A stretch of 64,000 bases of DNA from Allokutzneria sp. A3M-2-11 16 (GCF_024213555.1 NZ_JANAVO010000010.1:62001-126000), one strand, 5' to 3'; positions 54,795 to 63,219 are shown, counted from the stretch's first letter. Numbers and translations are program-made. Notes: generated by a model from the letters alone, not told the origin.

Positions 54795-55962
54795 GCAGGT
54801 CGACCCGTTCGCTGAGGTAGCGGCGCTCGGGTTCGCTCGCGGTGCGCTCGGCGGCCCTGCGGTAGCAGGCGAGCGCGGCCTCCTGGTCGCCCGCCTGCTC
54901 CAGCAGGTGCCCGCGCACCGCGCTGAGCCGGTGGTGGCCTGCGACCCGCGGGTCCTCGTCCAGCGGGGCCAGCAGGTCCAGCCCGGCCCGCGGACCGTCG
55001 ACCGCCGCCACGGCCACCGCGTGGTTGAGGGTGATCATCGGGTTGTCGGTGAGGTCGGTCAGCAAACCGTAGAGCGCGACGATCTGCGGCCAGTCGGTCT
55101 CGTCCGTACCGGGCGCCTCGGCGTGCACCGCGGCGATCGCCGCCTGCACCTGGTAGGGCCCGATCACGTTGTCCTGCAAGGACTGTGTGATGAGCGTGGT
55201 GCCCTCGGCGATCAGCGCGCGGTCCCACAGCAGCCGGTCCTGCTCGGCCAGCGGGACCAGGGTGCCGTCCTGGCGCGTGCGCGCCGCGCGCCGTGCCTCG
55301 GTGAGCAGCATGAGCGCCAGCAGGCCGGTGACCTCGCCGTCCTCCGGCAGCGCCCGGTGCAGCAGGCGGGTCAGCCGGATGGCCTCCGAGGTGAGGTCGG
55401 CGCGGCTGACCCGGTCGCCGCTGGACGCGGTGTGGCCCTCAGTGAAGATCAGGTACAGCACGCCGAGGACCGGGGCCATGTCCTCGGGGGCCGCGAACGC
55501 CGCGCCGCGGACGCGCTGCTTGGCACGGCTGATGCGCTGGGCCATCGTCGTTTCCGGCACCAGGAAGGCGCGGGCGATCTCCGCCGTGGTCAGCCCGCCG
55601 ACCGCGCGCAGCGTCAGCGCGACCTGGGAGACCTGGCTCAGCGCCGGGTGGCAGCACAGCGCCAACAGTTCCAGGGTGTCGTCATCGGCCGGGATGTCTT
55701 CTGGGACAAGGGGTTCTTCGAGTGCGGCCACGGTGGTCTCACGCCGACGCCTGGCCTCGTCCTGCCGCAGCAGGTCGGTCAGTCGGCGTGAGGCCACCGT
55801 GATCAGCCACGCGCGGGGGTTGTCCGGGACACCCTCGCGCGGCCACTGGGTGGCCGCGGCCAGCAGGGCTTCCTGCACCGCGTCCTCGGCGAGGTCGAAG
55901 TGGCCGTACCGGCGCACCAGCGCCCCGAGGACCTGGGGGGTGAGTTCGCGCAGCTGATCCAC
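54754..55962 (-). CDS. ECF42-type sigma factor with C-terminal TPR-like domain
   Basis: A 402-residue sigma factor. Sigma region 2 is at 5-70 ([16 protein letters not shown]), region 4 at 105-165 ([27 protein letters not shown]), and residues 180-400 form a helical TPR-like extension (the DUF6596 region). This layout is typical of ECF42. In most genomes ECF42 genes lie beside a YCII/DGPF-domain protein; no such gene is visible here, the neighbours being the convergent VOC gene and a DUF6131 peptide. The GTG at 55962 may be leaderless. The extension probably controls the factor instead of an anti-sigma. Confidence 0.85.
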   Translation of the reverse strand: MDQLRELTPQVLGALVRRYGHFDLAEDAVQEALLAAATQWPREGVPDNPRAWLITVASRRLTDLLRQDEARRRRETTVAALEEPLVPEDIPADDDTLELLALCCHPALSQVSQVALTLRAVGGLTTAEIARAFLVPETTMAQRISRAKQRVRGAAFAAPEDMAPVLGVLYLIFTEGHTASSGDRVSRADLTSEAIRLTRLLHRALPEDGEVTGLLALMLLTEARRAARTRQDGTLVPLAEQDRLLWDRALIAEGTTLITQSLQDNVIGPYQVQAAIAAVHAEAPGTDETDWPQIVALYGLLTDLTDNPMITLNHAVAVAAVDGPRAGLDLLAPLDEDPRVAGHHRLSAVRGHLLEQAGDQEAALACYRRAAERTASEPERRYLSERVDLLTGAPTTRSRPDR

Positions 55963-55987
55963 GCGCGGGATCGTGCCACGCGCGCGG

Positions 55988-56143
55988 TCAGAACCAGTGC
56001 GCCCGTCCGCCGACGCGCCGCCCGGCCCCGCCGAGGACCGCCAGCACCAGGCCGATGACCAGCAGTGCGACCCCGATCTGCCACAGGATCGAGATGTTGG
56101 CCAGGAAGCCGATCAGCAACAGGATGACTCCGAGGGTAATCAC
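55988..56143 (-). CDS. DUF6131 small membrane peptide
   Basis: A 51-residue hydrophobic peptide, ITLGVILLLIGFLANISI then IGVALLVIGLVLAVLG and a GGRAHWF tail, matching the DUF6131 family of two-helix actinobacterial membrane peptides. The GTG at 56143 has GGAGG 7 bp upstream. The family has no known function. It ends 26 bp upstream of the sigma gene and may share its promoter region or transcript. Confidence 0.8.
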   Translation of the reverse strand: MITLGVILLLIGFLANISILWQIGVALLVIGLVLAVLGGAGRRVGGRAHWF

Positions 56144-56280
56144 GCGTTCGCCTCCTTGAGGTTCTGTCGTGCTCCGGGGGTTCACCGGCCGCATGATCAG
56201 CCAAACCTCACTGGTCCCCTCGGCCCAAGGTCGCTGCGTCGTCCGGGTGAGGCGTCGCCCTCAAGATCCTTTTTGTCCCG

Positions 56281-56428
56281 GTAAGGGCTTTCCGGCAAAT
56301 GTGTTACCGATGGGCGACGGGCGGGTAGAAAAATGATTCACATTACCATTGTTTCCATTGTATTCGTTATGTATGTCCCCCTGATTCACTGTCGCGGCCG
56401 ACCATTCTTCTAGCTTGAGGTGGACTTG
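56281..56428 (+). promoter_or_regulatory. AT-rich control region of the ArsR-like regulator
   Basis: One of the most AT-rich intergenic stretches in the window. It contains GATTCAC twice (56335-56341 and 56383-56389, 48 bp apart) and three ATTG elements between. Such direct repeats are often regulator sites. No clear -35/-10 pair was identified. Confidence 0.45.
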
Positions 56429-57463
56429 ATGCTTCGACTTCGACTGAGCGCTCGGACGCTGCAGTCGGTCAGCTTTTCCGCTGGCCCGCTGCCCATGGTC
56501 GAGGTTATTGGCGCTCTTCACCGTCTTCGTAGAATTGCCCGGAATTCCGATAAGGCACTCTACGAGTGGAGTTTGCCCGCTGTAGCCATGCCGCTTTTCG
56601 ACCTTTTCACCGCCCGCGGTGAGGTCCCCGGCTTCCTGCTGTCCGCGCGTCCCGACATGGGTGCCGCGCTGGCGGAGATCGGAGCCTGCCCGCCGTCCCG
56701 CATCCGGGCCGACCTGCTCGCGGTCTTCGCTGGCGAGCCCGCCGCCCAGTGGGTGCGCGAGCTCGCGGGCGGCTGCCCCCGGGCCAGGGCCGCCCTGCTC
56801 GCCGCGCTCAACGCCGCCTACCGCACGCTGGTCGAGGCGCGCTGGCGGGAGATCGAGTCCGCGGTGCAGTCCGATCTCGCGCAGCGCGGGCACGTGCTGC
56901 TGCGGATGGGGCTGGCCGAGGTGCTCTCCACGCTGCCCGGCACCGTCCGGCACCGCGACCAGATCCTGGAGGTGGACTCGCCGGTCGAGCGCCTGCTCAC
57001 CGTCGAGGGCGGGCTGCGCTTCGCGCCGTCGCTGCTGATGACCCACCCCGTCGTGCTGCCGGCCGCCCCCGGCGACGTGCCGACCGTGGTCTACCCGGCC
57101 GCGCCCGCGCCGGTGCGCTCCAGCAAGACCAGCCAGGACGTGCTGTCGGTGGTGCTCGGCGCCAGCCGGGCGGAGGTGCTGCGCGCCTCGGTCCAGCCGA
57201 GGGGCACCACCGAGCTGGCCCAGTACGCCGGGGTCAGCCTGTCCTCGGCCTCCGAGCACGCCACCGCGCTGCGCAACGCCGGTCTGATCATGACCGCGCG
57301 GGCGGGCCGCAAGGTCCGGCACACCGCGACCGCGCTGGGCATGTCCCTGGTGGCCGCGTGCGATCCCGGCCAGGTCCGGCCCGCCGCCTCCTCCGGTTCG
57401 GTCGAGCTGCTCTCGACGCTGCCCGACCCCGTTCGTCGGATGGCCGCGGGCAGAGGACGGTGA
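56429..57463 (+). CDS. ArsR-like winged-helix regulator (DUF5937-type)
   Basis: A 344-residue putative transcription regulator. The first 240 residues are a helical and beta domain with LDLFTARGEVPGFLLS, LRFAPSLLMTHPVVLPA and AAYRTLVEARWREIE; the C-terminal 75 residues form an ArsR/MarR-like winged helix (LRASVQPRGTTELAQYAGVSLSSASEHATALRNAGLIMTAR). This is the layout of the DUF5937 ArsR family common in actinomycetes. The ATG at 56429 has GAGG upstream. It is followed after 139 bp by the LanB-like gene, which it may control. Confidence 0.8.
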   Translation: MLRLRLSARTLQSVSFSAGPLPMVEVIGALHRLRRIARNSDKALYEWSLPAVAMPLFDLFTARGEVPGFLLSARPDMGAALAEIGACPPSRIRADLLAVFAGEPAAQWVRELAGGCPRARAALLAALNAAYRTLVEARWREIESAVQSDLAQRGHVLLRMGLAEVLSTLPGTVRHRDQILEVDSPVERLLTVEGGLRFAPSLLMTHPVVLPAAPGDVPTVVYPAAPAPVRSSKTSQDVLSVVLGASRAEVLRASVQPRGTTELAQYAGVSLSSASEHATALRNAGLIMTARAGRKVRHTATALGMSLVAACDPGQVRPAASSGSVELLSTLPDPVRRMAAGRGR

Positions 57464-57602
57464 GGCCGCACCCCCAAACTGTCCATTGTGGAGCATCAAA
57501 GATGTGTTTCGGGGAGCGCCGAAACGGTGGACAGCGGTTCCGGGCGTGGATCTACTGGCCCGGTCGGCAGACGCAATCCGAACGTGGGGAGCGGCAAGCG
57601 AG

Positions 57603-58580
57603 ATGACGGCCGCCATGCCTTGTGTTGACCAAGCCGCGTCGTTGCGGATCGCCGCGTTCCCGGTCAACGGGCCCGCAGGCGCGCTCGACGCCTTCAGCAG
57701 CCCCGACTGCGCGCAGACCGTGGACGGCCACCTCGCCGGACAGGTCAGCGAGGAGCTGGCGACCAAGGCCTATGAGGAGGCCGCGCTGACATCAGCGGCC
57801 GCGGTGTACCAGGTCGCCGTCGACCCGGGATTCCGCGACGCGGTCGGCGGCGGTGACGCGATGCTGGACCGCGCGCTCAGCAACCTCGTCGAGTCCGGAG
57901 TGGACGGTCCGCGCAACCGCGCCTACCGGCGTGACGCGGAACTGGTCGCGAAGTACTGGCAGCGCTACTGCGCGAAGACCGAGTTCGGCGGCGCGCGCCC
58001 GGTCGAGCTCCTGGAGTCTCCCGAGCGGGTCATCGCCCGGTCGGACGGCGGTTTCGCCTTCGGCAGCACCCTGCTCGACGAGCTGGCGCCCGCCTTCGAC
58101 GCTGCGGGCCGCCGCACCGGGGTCGGCGTGCACCTGTGCGCGGCGAGCCTGGACGAGCTGAACGCGGGCGAGTACCTGGCGGTGCTCAACGATCCGACGG
58201 TCACCGGTGCGTCCGGCGGGCACACGCCGAGGATCACCGAGGGCCGGGTGGTGACCCAGCGCGCGACGTGGCACACCACGATCGCGGAGAGCGGGCTCGC
58301 CGAGGTGGTCGGGCCGAAGGAGCGTTACCTCGCGACGCGCCGGTGGCGAGCCGAACTCGGCCTGCCGGAACAGGTTTTCGTGGCGCTCTCGGACGCGACG
58401 AAGCCGATGTACGTCGACTTCACCAGCCCGATCTTCACCGCCGTCCTGTGCACCGCGCTGCGCGCGTGCGCGGACCACGACGTCGCGGTGACGATCACGG
58501 AGGTGCTGCCGGGACCCGGGGACGCGTGGGTCGCGGACGCGGAGGGCCATCGCTACCTGTCGGAGCTGCACATTTTCTGA
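57603..58580 (+). CDS. Compact lantibiotic-dehydratase-like protein
   Basis: A 325-residue protein whose two ends resemble the N-terminal domain of LanB dehydratases. The middle has AYRRDAELVAKYWQRYCAKTEFG, comparable with the KYLxRMxxRxTPFG block, and the end has WRAELGLPEQVFVALSDATKPMYVD followed by TEVLPGPGDAWV and HRYLSELHIF, comparable with the closing block of that domain. LanB proteins are usually about 1000 residues and glutamylate Ser/Thr in precursor peptides. Here the region between the blocks is much shorter and no elimination domain, cyclase or precursor gene is visible. It may be a shortened relative with another role. The start is tentative (ATG at 57603; GTG possible upstream). 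Confidence 0.6.
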   Translation: MTAAMPCVDQAASLRIAAFPVNGPAGALDAFSSPDCAQTVDGHLAGQVSEELATKAYEEAALTSAAAVYQVAVDPGFRDAVGGGDAMLDRALSNLVESGVDGPRNRAYRRDAELVAKYWQRYCAKTEFGGARPVELLESPERVIARSDGGFAFGSTLLDELAPAFDAAGRRTGVGVHLCAASLDELNAGEYLAVLNDPTVTGASGGHTPRITEGRVVTQRATWHTTIAESGLAEVVGPKERYLATRRWRAELGLPEQVFVALSDATKPMYVDFTSPIFTAVLCTALRACADHDVAVTITEVLPGPGDAWVADAEGHRYLSELHIF

Positions 58581-58598
58581 GCGGGCATCCTCTGACGA

Positions 58599-59351
58599 TC
58601 ACACCTCGCGGCGGGCCTCGACCAGGAAACGCTGCGAGTGCGCGACGAACGAGCCGTGCTCGGCGATGTGCTCGTGCATCGCGCGGAGCCGGTCGCGGTA
58701 GCCGTCGACGGTGAACCCGGGGACGGTCCACAGCACCTTGCGCAGGAAGTGCACCACCGCGCCGACGTCGAAGAACTCCGCCCGCAGCGACTCGTGCCGC
58801 AGGTCGACCACGGTGAGCCCGGCGGCTTCGGCCTCCTCGCGGGCGCGGTCGGTGCTCCTGACCTGGCTGACCGGCTGCGGTCCCATCATGAAGTCGGTCA
58901 GCTCGCGCATCGTGCCCGCGCCGACCTGCTGGGACAGGTAGCTGCCGCCGGGGCGCAGCACGCGGGCGATCTCCGGCCAGATCGTGACCGTGGGGAGCCT
59001 GCTGACGACCAGCTCGAACGAGGCGTCGGGAAAGGGCAGCGGTCCCTCGTCGGGGGCCTCGACCACCTTGCCGCCCAGGGGCTCCAGGTTGCGGCGGGCG
59101 ACCGCGAGGTTCGGCGGCCACGATTCGGTGGCGGCCAGCGCCGCCGGGGCGCGCGGGATCGTGGCCAGCACCTCCCCGCCGCCGGTCTGCACGTCCAGCA
59201 TTGAGTCCACAGTGGACGAACGCTGACCGATCAACCGGGCGTAGCCCCAGGAGGGGCGCTGCTCGGTGGCCCGGCCCTCGAACCAGGAGAAGTCCCAGCC
59301 GTCCAGCGGGACGGCGTCGCCCTCCGCAACCAACTCCTCGAAAGTCGCCAT
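58599..59351 (-). CDS. SAM-dependent methyltransferase, class I
   Basis: A 250-residue Rossmann-fold methyltransferase. Motif I is MLDVQTGGGEVL, the acidic post-I and motif III area PDASFELVVSRLP and the motif IV-like RVLRPGGSYLSQQ follow. The C-terminal third (GPQPVSQVRSTD, SLRAEFFDVGAVVHFLRKVLWTVPGF) is typical of small actinobacterial methyltransferases of this group. Acceptor unknown. The ATG at 59351 has a weak Shine-Dalgarno; a TTG at 59387 would overlap the upstream flavoprotein gene. It converges on the LanB-like gene with an 18-bp gap. Confidence 0.85.
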   Translation of the reverse strand: MATFEELVAEGDAVPLDGWDFSWFEGRATEQRPSWGYARLIGQRSSTVDSMLDVQTGGGEVLATIPRAPAALAATESWPPNLAVARRNLEPLGGKVVEAPDEGPLPFPDASFELVVSRLPTVTIWPEIARVLRPGGSYLSQQVGAGTMRELTDFMMGPQPVSQVRSTDRAREEAEAAGLTVVDLRHESLRAEFFDVGAVVHFLRKVLWTVPGFTVDGYRDRLRAMHEHIAEHGSFVAHSQRFLVEARREV

Positions 59352-59379
59352 GCCGGGCAGGCTCCAGTACGACCGCCGG

Positions 59380-60633
59380 TCATGCAACCTGATTGATCCG
59401 CGCCCGCAGGTCGCGCAGGCGGAGCAGGTCGCACGGCTCGTGCGCGTCCTTCGCCGGTGTGCCGTAGACGAAGTTCAGCGAGCTCCCGATCGTCCACGGC
59501 CGCACGACGTCGAAGACCTTCTGGAGTCCGGAGTGGACAGTCTCGGGATCGGTCCCGTCCAGCGGTGCGATCAAGCGCAGGATGTACTGCGCCGCACGGT
59601 GTCCGACCGCGTTCGGCACTTCTGGCTCGCGGGCGAGGGCGCCACCGAGATGTCGAATGTCCACAATGTACTGACCGGCGAGCGTGAGCACGTCGCGCAG
59701 CGCGTTCGCGTCCAGCTCGGTGAGCAGCACGTTGTCCCCGAGATAGCCGTGGGGCTGCGTCGGATCGTTGTAGATCGACCCGGCCTCGCTGAACGGCAGC
59801 TCGCCGAGCTTGTCGATCACTCGGGGACCGAGTTCGCGCAGCGGCGCCACCAGGCGGTCACCGTCCTCGCCGGTGTAGGCGATCCGGACGTGCGCGACGT
59901 ACCGCCCGCGCAGCGGCTCGGGGAACATCGGCAGATCCGGCATGGAGTACACGCCGACCGAGGACGTCAGCTGCTCCGGAACCGTTGCGCTCCAAGCGAG
60001 ATAGCCGCTCACCGCGTCCGGGACCCGATCGAGGTCGAAGTACAGCCCGCCACCGTAGATCGTGCTCACCGGCACGAGGTCGACCTCGATGCCCGTCACG
60101 ACGCCGAAGCCGTCCCGGGCACCGCGCAATGCCCAGAACAGGTCCGGTTCGCTGTCCGCGGTGACACGCACCATTCGGGCGTCCGCGGTGACCAGCTCGA
60201 TGACCCCCACGTGGTCCGCTGCGTAGCCGAATTCCCTTGCCAGCAAACCGATCCCGCCACCCAGGGTGTAGCCGATCGCGCCGACCTCCGGTGCGCTGCC
60301 GCTGAGCGGGGCCAGCCCGTGCGGCGCGGCGGCGTCGATCACGTGCCGCCACTGGGCGCCCGCCTCGATCCAGGCGGTGCACCGCTCCGCGTCCACCCGC
60401 ACGCCCGTCATGGCGCGCGTGGAGATCAGCAGGTGGCCCTCGGTCACGCCCGCTCGCCCGTGCCCGGTGGCCTCGACGCTGATCGCCAGGTCCCGGTCCG
60501 GGGCCAGTGCGACCGCGGCGCGCACGTCCTCAGCGGTCCTCGCGGCAATGATCACCGCGGGGCGCTGCTCGAAGGCGGTCTGGAAGCCCGCGCGCTCGGT
60601 GTCGTAGGCGGGGTGGTCCGGGGTGATCTCCAT
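59380..60633 (-). CDS. FAD-binding oxidase (VAO/PCMH fold) with abbreviated C-terminus
   Basis: A 417-residue flavoprotein. The FAD domain has ISVEATGHGR with the usual GHG/GHS position and IGYTLGGGIGLLAREFGYAADHV. The substrate domain follows, but the protein ends LRLRDLRARINQVA, where relatives continue with a DP-x-x-x-F(R) motif that contacts the flavin. So the last 15 or so residues appear to be missing. The ATG at 60633 has GGAGG very close, and a TTG at 60669 is an alternative. It precedes the methyltransferase by 28 bp and probably shares its message. Confidence 0.82.
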   Translation of the reverse strand: MEITPDHPAYDTERAGFQTAFEQRPAVIIAARTAEDVRAAVALAPDRDLAISVEATGHGRAGVTEGHLLISTRAMTGVRVDAERCTAWIEAGAQWRHVIDAAAPHGLAPLSGSAPEVGAIGYTLGGGIGLLAREFGYAADHVGVIELVTADARMVRVTADSEPDLFWALRGARDGFGVVTGIEVDLVPVSTIYGGGLYFDLDRVPDAVSGYLAWSATVPEQLTSSVGVYSMPDLPMFPEPLRGRYVAHVRIAYTGEDGDRLVAPLRELGPRVIDKLGELPFSEAGSIYNDPTQPHGYLGDNVLLTELDANALRDVLTLAGQYIVDIRHLGGALAREPEVPNAVGHRAAQYILRLIAPLDGTDPETVHSGLQKVFDVVRPWTIGSSLNFVYGTPAKDAHEPCDLLRLRDLRARINQVA

Positions 60634-60765
60634 GCCTCCAGCCTGCGGACCGCTCAGCCAGAAGTCCAAGATTTAGTCGTGCTCGATGTTAGAAGGACTG
60701 GTTATCGCTTGCCGGGGAGTCGGTCAGCCGGGGGCAGGAAGCGGTAGTGGCATGCCCGGCAGGCT

Positions 60766-60778
60766 GGAACATTGTTCC
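60766..60778. promoter_or_regulatory. Palindrome in the 340-bp gap before the small secreted protein
   Basis: GGAAC-ATT-GTTCC is a perfect 5-bp inverted repeat in the gap 60634-60973. The gap is comparatively AT-rich toward its right end (60850-60910) and holds an AAAGGAG ribosome-binding site at 60961. I see no convincing gene in the gap. Regulator unknown. Confidence 0.35.
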
Positions 60779-60973
60779 GGCGAATGTCGCCGCATTTCAT
60801 TCAGTCGTGAAACCGTGCTGTTCGCGCAACCGCACTGGCGGTGCCCGGACCTGCGGAATTGAGCTTTATCTGAACACTCTTTCGTGATTTCTTGAGTATT
60901 CATTGAGTTGCGGCCAGGTGTTCGATCGGTCCACTGTTCTGTCGTCAGCGTTGTTTCCACAAAGGAGATGAAG

Positions 60974-61324
60974 ATGTTTTCAGTGCGCCTGAGCGCCGTG
61001 CTCGCGGCCACCGTCGCCGTCGTTGCCTCGGCCGCGCTCGTGCTGCCTGGTCAGGCCAGCGCGCGCGAGAACCTGGACTGCGGCTTCAACAGGGCCATGG
61101 CCGCGCAGGCCAAGGGCTGGCCCAACGCCCCGCACTACAAGCACTGCGGTGACAAGCCCGTGCTCTTGCTGCTGGAGAACGCTCTGAAGAAGGGCAATGT
61201 CTGTTCTCCTCCGCACAAGCCGCACGAGGGGCTGGAACTGCGGCCGATCAAGAATGACCAGGGCGAGGAGTTCTACGAGGTCATGTCCGCCAAGGTCGTC
61301 GGCGACTGCGGCGGGGTCGGCTGA
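60974..61324 (+). CDS. Small secreted cysteine-containing protein
   Basis: A 116-residue product. The signal peptide (residues 1-26, SVRLSAVLAATVAVVASAALV) ends near ASA/RE. The mature part has four cysteines (DCGF, KHCGD, NVCSPP, GDCGG), suggesting two disulfide bonds, and is rich in lysine. No family recognised. The second of two in-frame ATGs, 60974, is chosen because AAAGGAG lies 6 bp upstream; the ATG at 60968 is too close. Probable small extracellular protein. Confidence 0.75.
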   Translation: MFSVRLSAVLAATVAVVASAALVLPGQASARENLDCGFNRAMAAQAKGWPNAPHYKHCGDKPVLLLLENALKKGNVCSPPHKPHEGLELRPIKNDQGEEFYEVMSAKVVGDCGGVG

Positions 61325-61358
61325 ACGACGCCTTTCCGCCCCGGCCGATAATTCCGGC

Positions 61359-62279
61359 ATGGAGCTGCGCCAGCTTGAGTACTTCGTCGCCGTCGCCGAA
61401 GAGGCGAACTTCACCAGGGCCGCCGCGCGGGTGCACGTGGCTCAGCCCGGGGTGAGCGCCCAGATCCGGCGGTTGGAGCGAGAACTGGGGGAGCAGCTGC
61501 TGGACCGGTCGGGGCGGACCGTGCGGCTGACCGAGGCGGGGGCGGCCGTGCTGCCCTACGCCAAGGCGGCGCTCGCGGCCGTAGCCGGGGCGAAGTTCGC
61601 CGTGGAGGAGCTGACCGGCCTGCTGCGCGGGCGGGTCGACATCGGCGTGGTGACCGCGTGCGGGGCCGTCGACCTGCCGACCGCGATGGCCGACTTCCAC
61701 GAGCTGCACCCCGGCGTCGAGGTCACGCTCACCGAGGGGAACTCGGCGGACCTGCTCGACGCCATCCGCGCGGGCGGCCTCGACCTCGCGCTGGTCGGCC
61801 TCGCGGGGCCGCCGCAGGGCATCAGCACGCACGTTGTTGTCGACGAGCGACTGGTCGCCGCGGTGAGCCCGGACGACCCGCTGGCCGATCGGTCGGAGAT
61901 CACCCTCGACGACCTCCGCGACCGCGCGCTGATCTGCCTGCCGAGGGGCACCGGCGTGCGCACGTGCCTCGACGACGCTTGCGCTGCGGCAGGTATCGCT
62001 CCGCGCGTCGCCTTCGAGGCCAGCGGTCCGATGATGGTGGAGCGCCTGGCATTGCGCGGGCTGGGCGTCGCGATCCTGCCCGGGGCGGCCGGCCCTGGCC
62101 TGCACACGCTCTCGATCACCCCCGAACTGCGCAGCCGCCTCGACTTCGCCTGGCGCTCCGACGACCCGATCGCCCCCGCCGCCCGAGCCTTCATCACCCA
62201 CCTCCGCCACGCATTCCCGCACTCCGCCGCCGTAGGACCGTCTTCAAGTACCCCGAACCCCACCCAAATCCATCGCTAA
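61359..62279 (+). CDS. LysR family transcriptional regulator
   Basis: A 306-residue regulator with an N-terminal LysR helix-turn-helix (LEYFVAVAEEANFTRAAARVHVAQPGVSAQIRRLE) and a periplasmic-binding-protein-like effector domain from about residue 90. The ATG at 61359 follows GATAAT by 6 bp and so is probably leaderless. The last 12 or so codons (SSTPNPTQIHR) lie inside the palindromic repeat that begins at 62240, so the natural C-terminus may have been replaced. The target is unknown; the small secreted-protein gene upstream is on the same strand. Confidence 0.9.
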   Translation: MELRQLEYFVAVAEEANFTRAAARVHVAQPGVSAQIRRLERELGEQLLDRSGRTVRLTEAGAAVLPYAKAALAAVAGAKFAVEELTGLLRGRVDIGVVTACGAVDLPTAMADFHELHPGVEVTLTEGNSADLLDAIRAGGLDLALVGLAGPPQGISTHVVVDERLVAAVSPDDPLADRSEITLDDLRDRALICLPRGTGVRTCLDDACAAAGIAPRVAFEASGPMMVERLALRGLGVAILPGAAGPGLHTLSITPELRSRLDFAWRSDDPIAPAARAFITHLRHAFPHSAAVGPSSSTPNPTQIHR

Positions 62280-62351
62280 CCGCTACCAACCCCGGCCGAG
62301 GTTGGGGGCGGTTAACGACTCCTGGGGAGGGGGTTCGGGGTACTTGAAGAC
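62240..62351. repeat. Nested palindrome, GTCTTCAAG family, copy C
   Basis: Outer arms pair perfectly over 22 bp, starting GTCTTCAAGTACC at 62240 and ending GGTACTTGAAGAC at 62351. An internal pair near 62275-62292 and 62302-62318 matches the inner arms of copy A imperfectly. The left arm lies within the last codons of the LysR gene. With the 63-bp palindrome at 62499 it fills the 388-bp gap before the next gene; the remainder of the gap shows no gene. Confidence 0.85.
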
Positions 62352-62498
62352 GCCCCAACCACCTGGCGCCAGGAGGTGGTGCACCGAGGACGGGGATGGG
62401 CAGGAGGAGGCAAGACCGCGTCCTGCAAGTGGTCCCCAACGATCGTGCCGCCACCCCTTCGTCCCCTCGCTCACAACATCAGCTGGGCAGCCCAAAAT

Positions 62499-62643
62499 CC
62501 CGTTTCGTACTCAAAACGGGTTTTTGGAGCGCTCTTTTTCCCGTTATGAGTACGAAACGGGGTTCTCTAGGTTGAGGCCGCCGCGCGTTGGGTGTGCGGG
62601 CGGGTGGAGTGCATGGGCTGAGTTTACTCGGTGTGCGGAGTGC
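62499..62643. repeat. 145-bp dispersed repeat, copy 5 (inverted), with the 63-bp palindrome
   Basis: The palindrome lies at 62499-62561 with the same outer arms as the other copies. Its flank is on the right here: GGTTCTCTAG, a TGCATGGGCTGAGTTTAC-like segment and GGTGTGCGGAGTGC, the reverse complement of the left flank of copy 2, to the same total length of 145 bp. It lies between convergent genes (LysR and the TIGR03086 protein). Confidence 0.9.
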
Positions 62644-62667
62644 GGGCGGGGCCTTGCGGGGCACGGG

Positions 62668-63219
62668 TTAGGCGGGCCAGGAGGGGGAGCGGCCGCTGAG
62701 CGCCAGTGCCTTGTCCAATGTGGACGCATCGGTGGGGACGGGGGCCTCGGGGCCGTAGACGCCCATCTCGCGGCCCTGGTCGGCGCTCCTGGCGATCTCG
62801 CGGTGCACGTAGTCGACGACGTCGGCGTCCCACTCCACGTGCTGGCCGGTGGCGCGGGCGAGGTCCCAGCCGTGCACGACGAACTCGCCGACCACCATGC
62901 CGCCGACGAGTTCGGCGGGCAGCTCGAAAGAACCGCCCATGGTCGTCATGCCCTCCCACGCCGACGCCGGGCGCCACGCGGCGAGGGTCCGCTCGACCTG
63001 GGCCTCCAACGCCTCGGCCCAGTCACCGGAAGCCCCGCCGGGCGGAACCGCTTCCTTGCGCGCGGCGCCCTCCAACGACGGGCCCCAGTGCAGCAGGTGG
63101 TCGATCAGCGCGCGGACGTCGAACTCGGCGCACGGGGTGGGCGAGCCGAGCTGGTCGGGCTTGATGTTGCGGACGATCTCCAGGAAGGGCGCGGCGGCGC
63201 GGGCCATCAGGTCGCTCAT
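62668..63219 (-). CDS. TIGR03086-family metal-binding protein (DinB-like)
   Basis: A 183-residue four-helix-bundle protein of the mycothiol-dependent isomerase/DinB superfamily. Typical blocks are TPCAEFDVRALIDHLLHW, VGEFVVHGWDLARATGQ and a C-terminal SWPA-like end; the histidines in DHLL and VVHGWD are metal-ligand candidates. Function of TIGR03086 proteins is unknown. The ATG at 63219 starts MSDLMARAAAPF. It is divergent from the AraC regulator at 63284. Confidence 0.85.
   Translation of the reverse strand: MSDLMARAAAPFLEIVRNIKPDQLGSPTPCAEFDVRALIDHLLHWGPSLEGAARKEAVPPGGASGDWAEALEAQVERTLAAWRPASAWEGMTTMGGSFELPAELVGGMVVGEFVVHGWDLARATGQHVEWDADVVDYVHREIARSADQGREMGVYGPEAPVPTDASTLDKALALSGRSPSWPA

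Noticed and set aside
60724-60904. A minus-strand frame of about 60 codons in the gap before the small secreted protein
   Set aside because: No ribosome-binding site, odd composition, and it lies in an apparent promoter region.
10273-62643. The palindromic repeats considered as a CRISPR array
   Set aside because: Copies are kilobases apart, not regularly spaced, have no spacers and no cas genes nearby.
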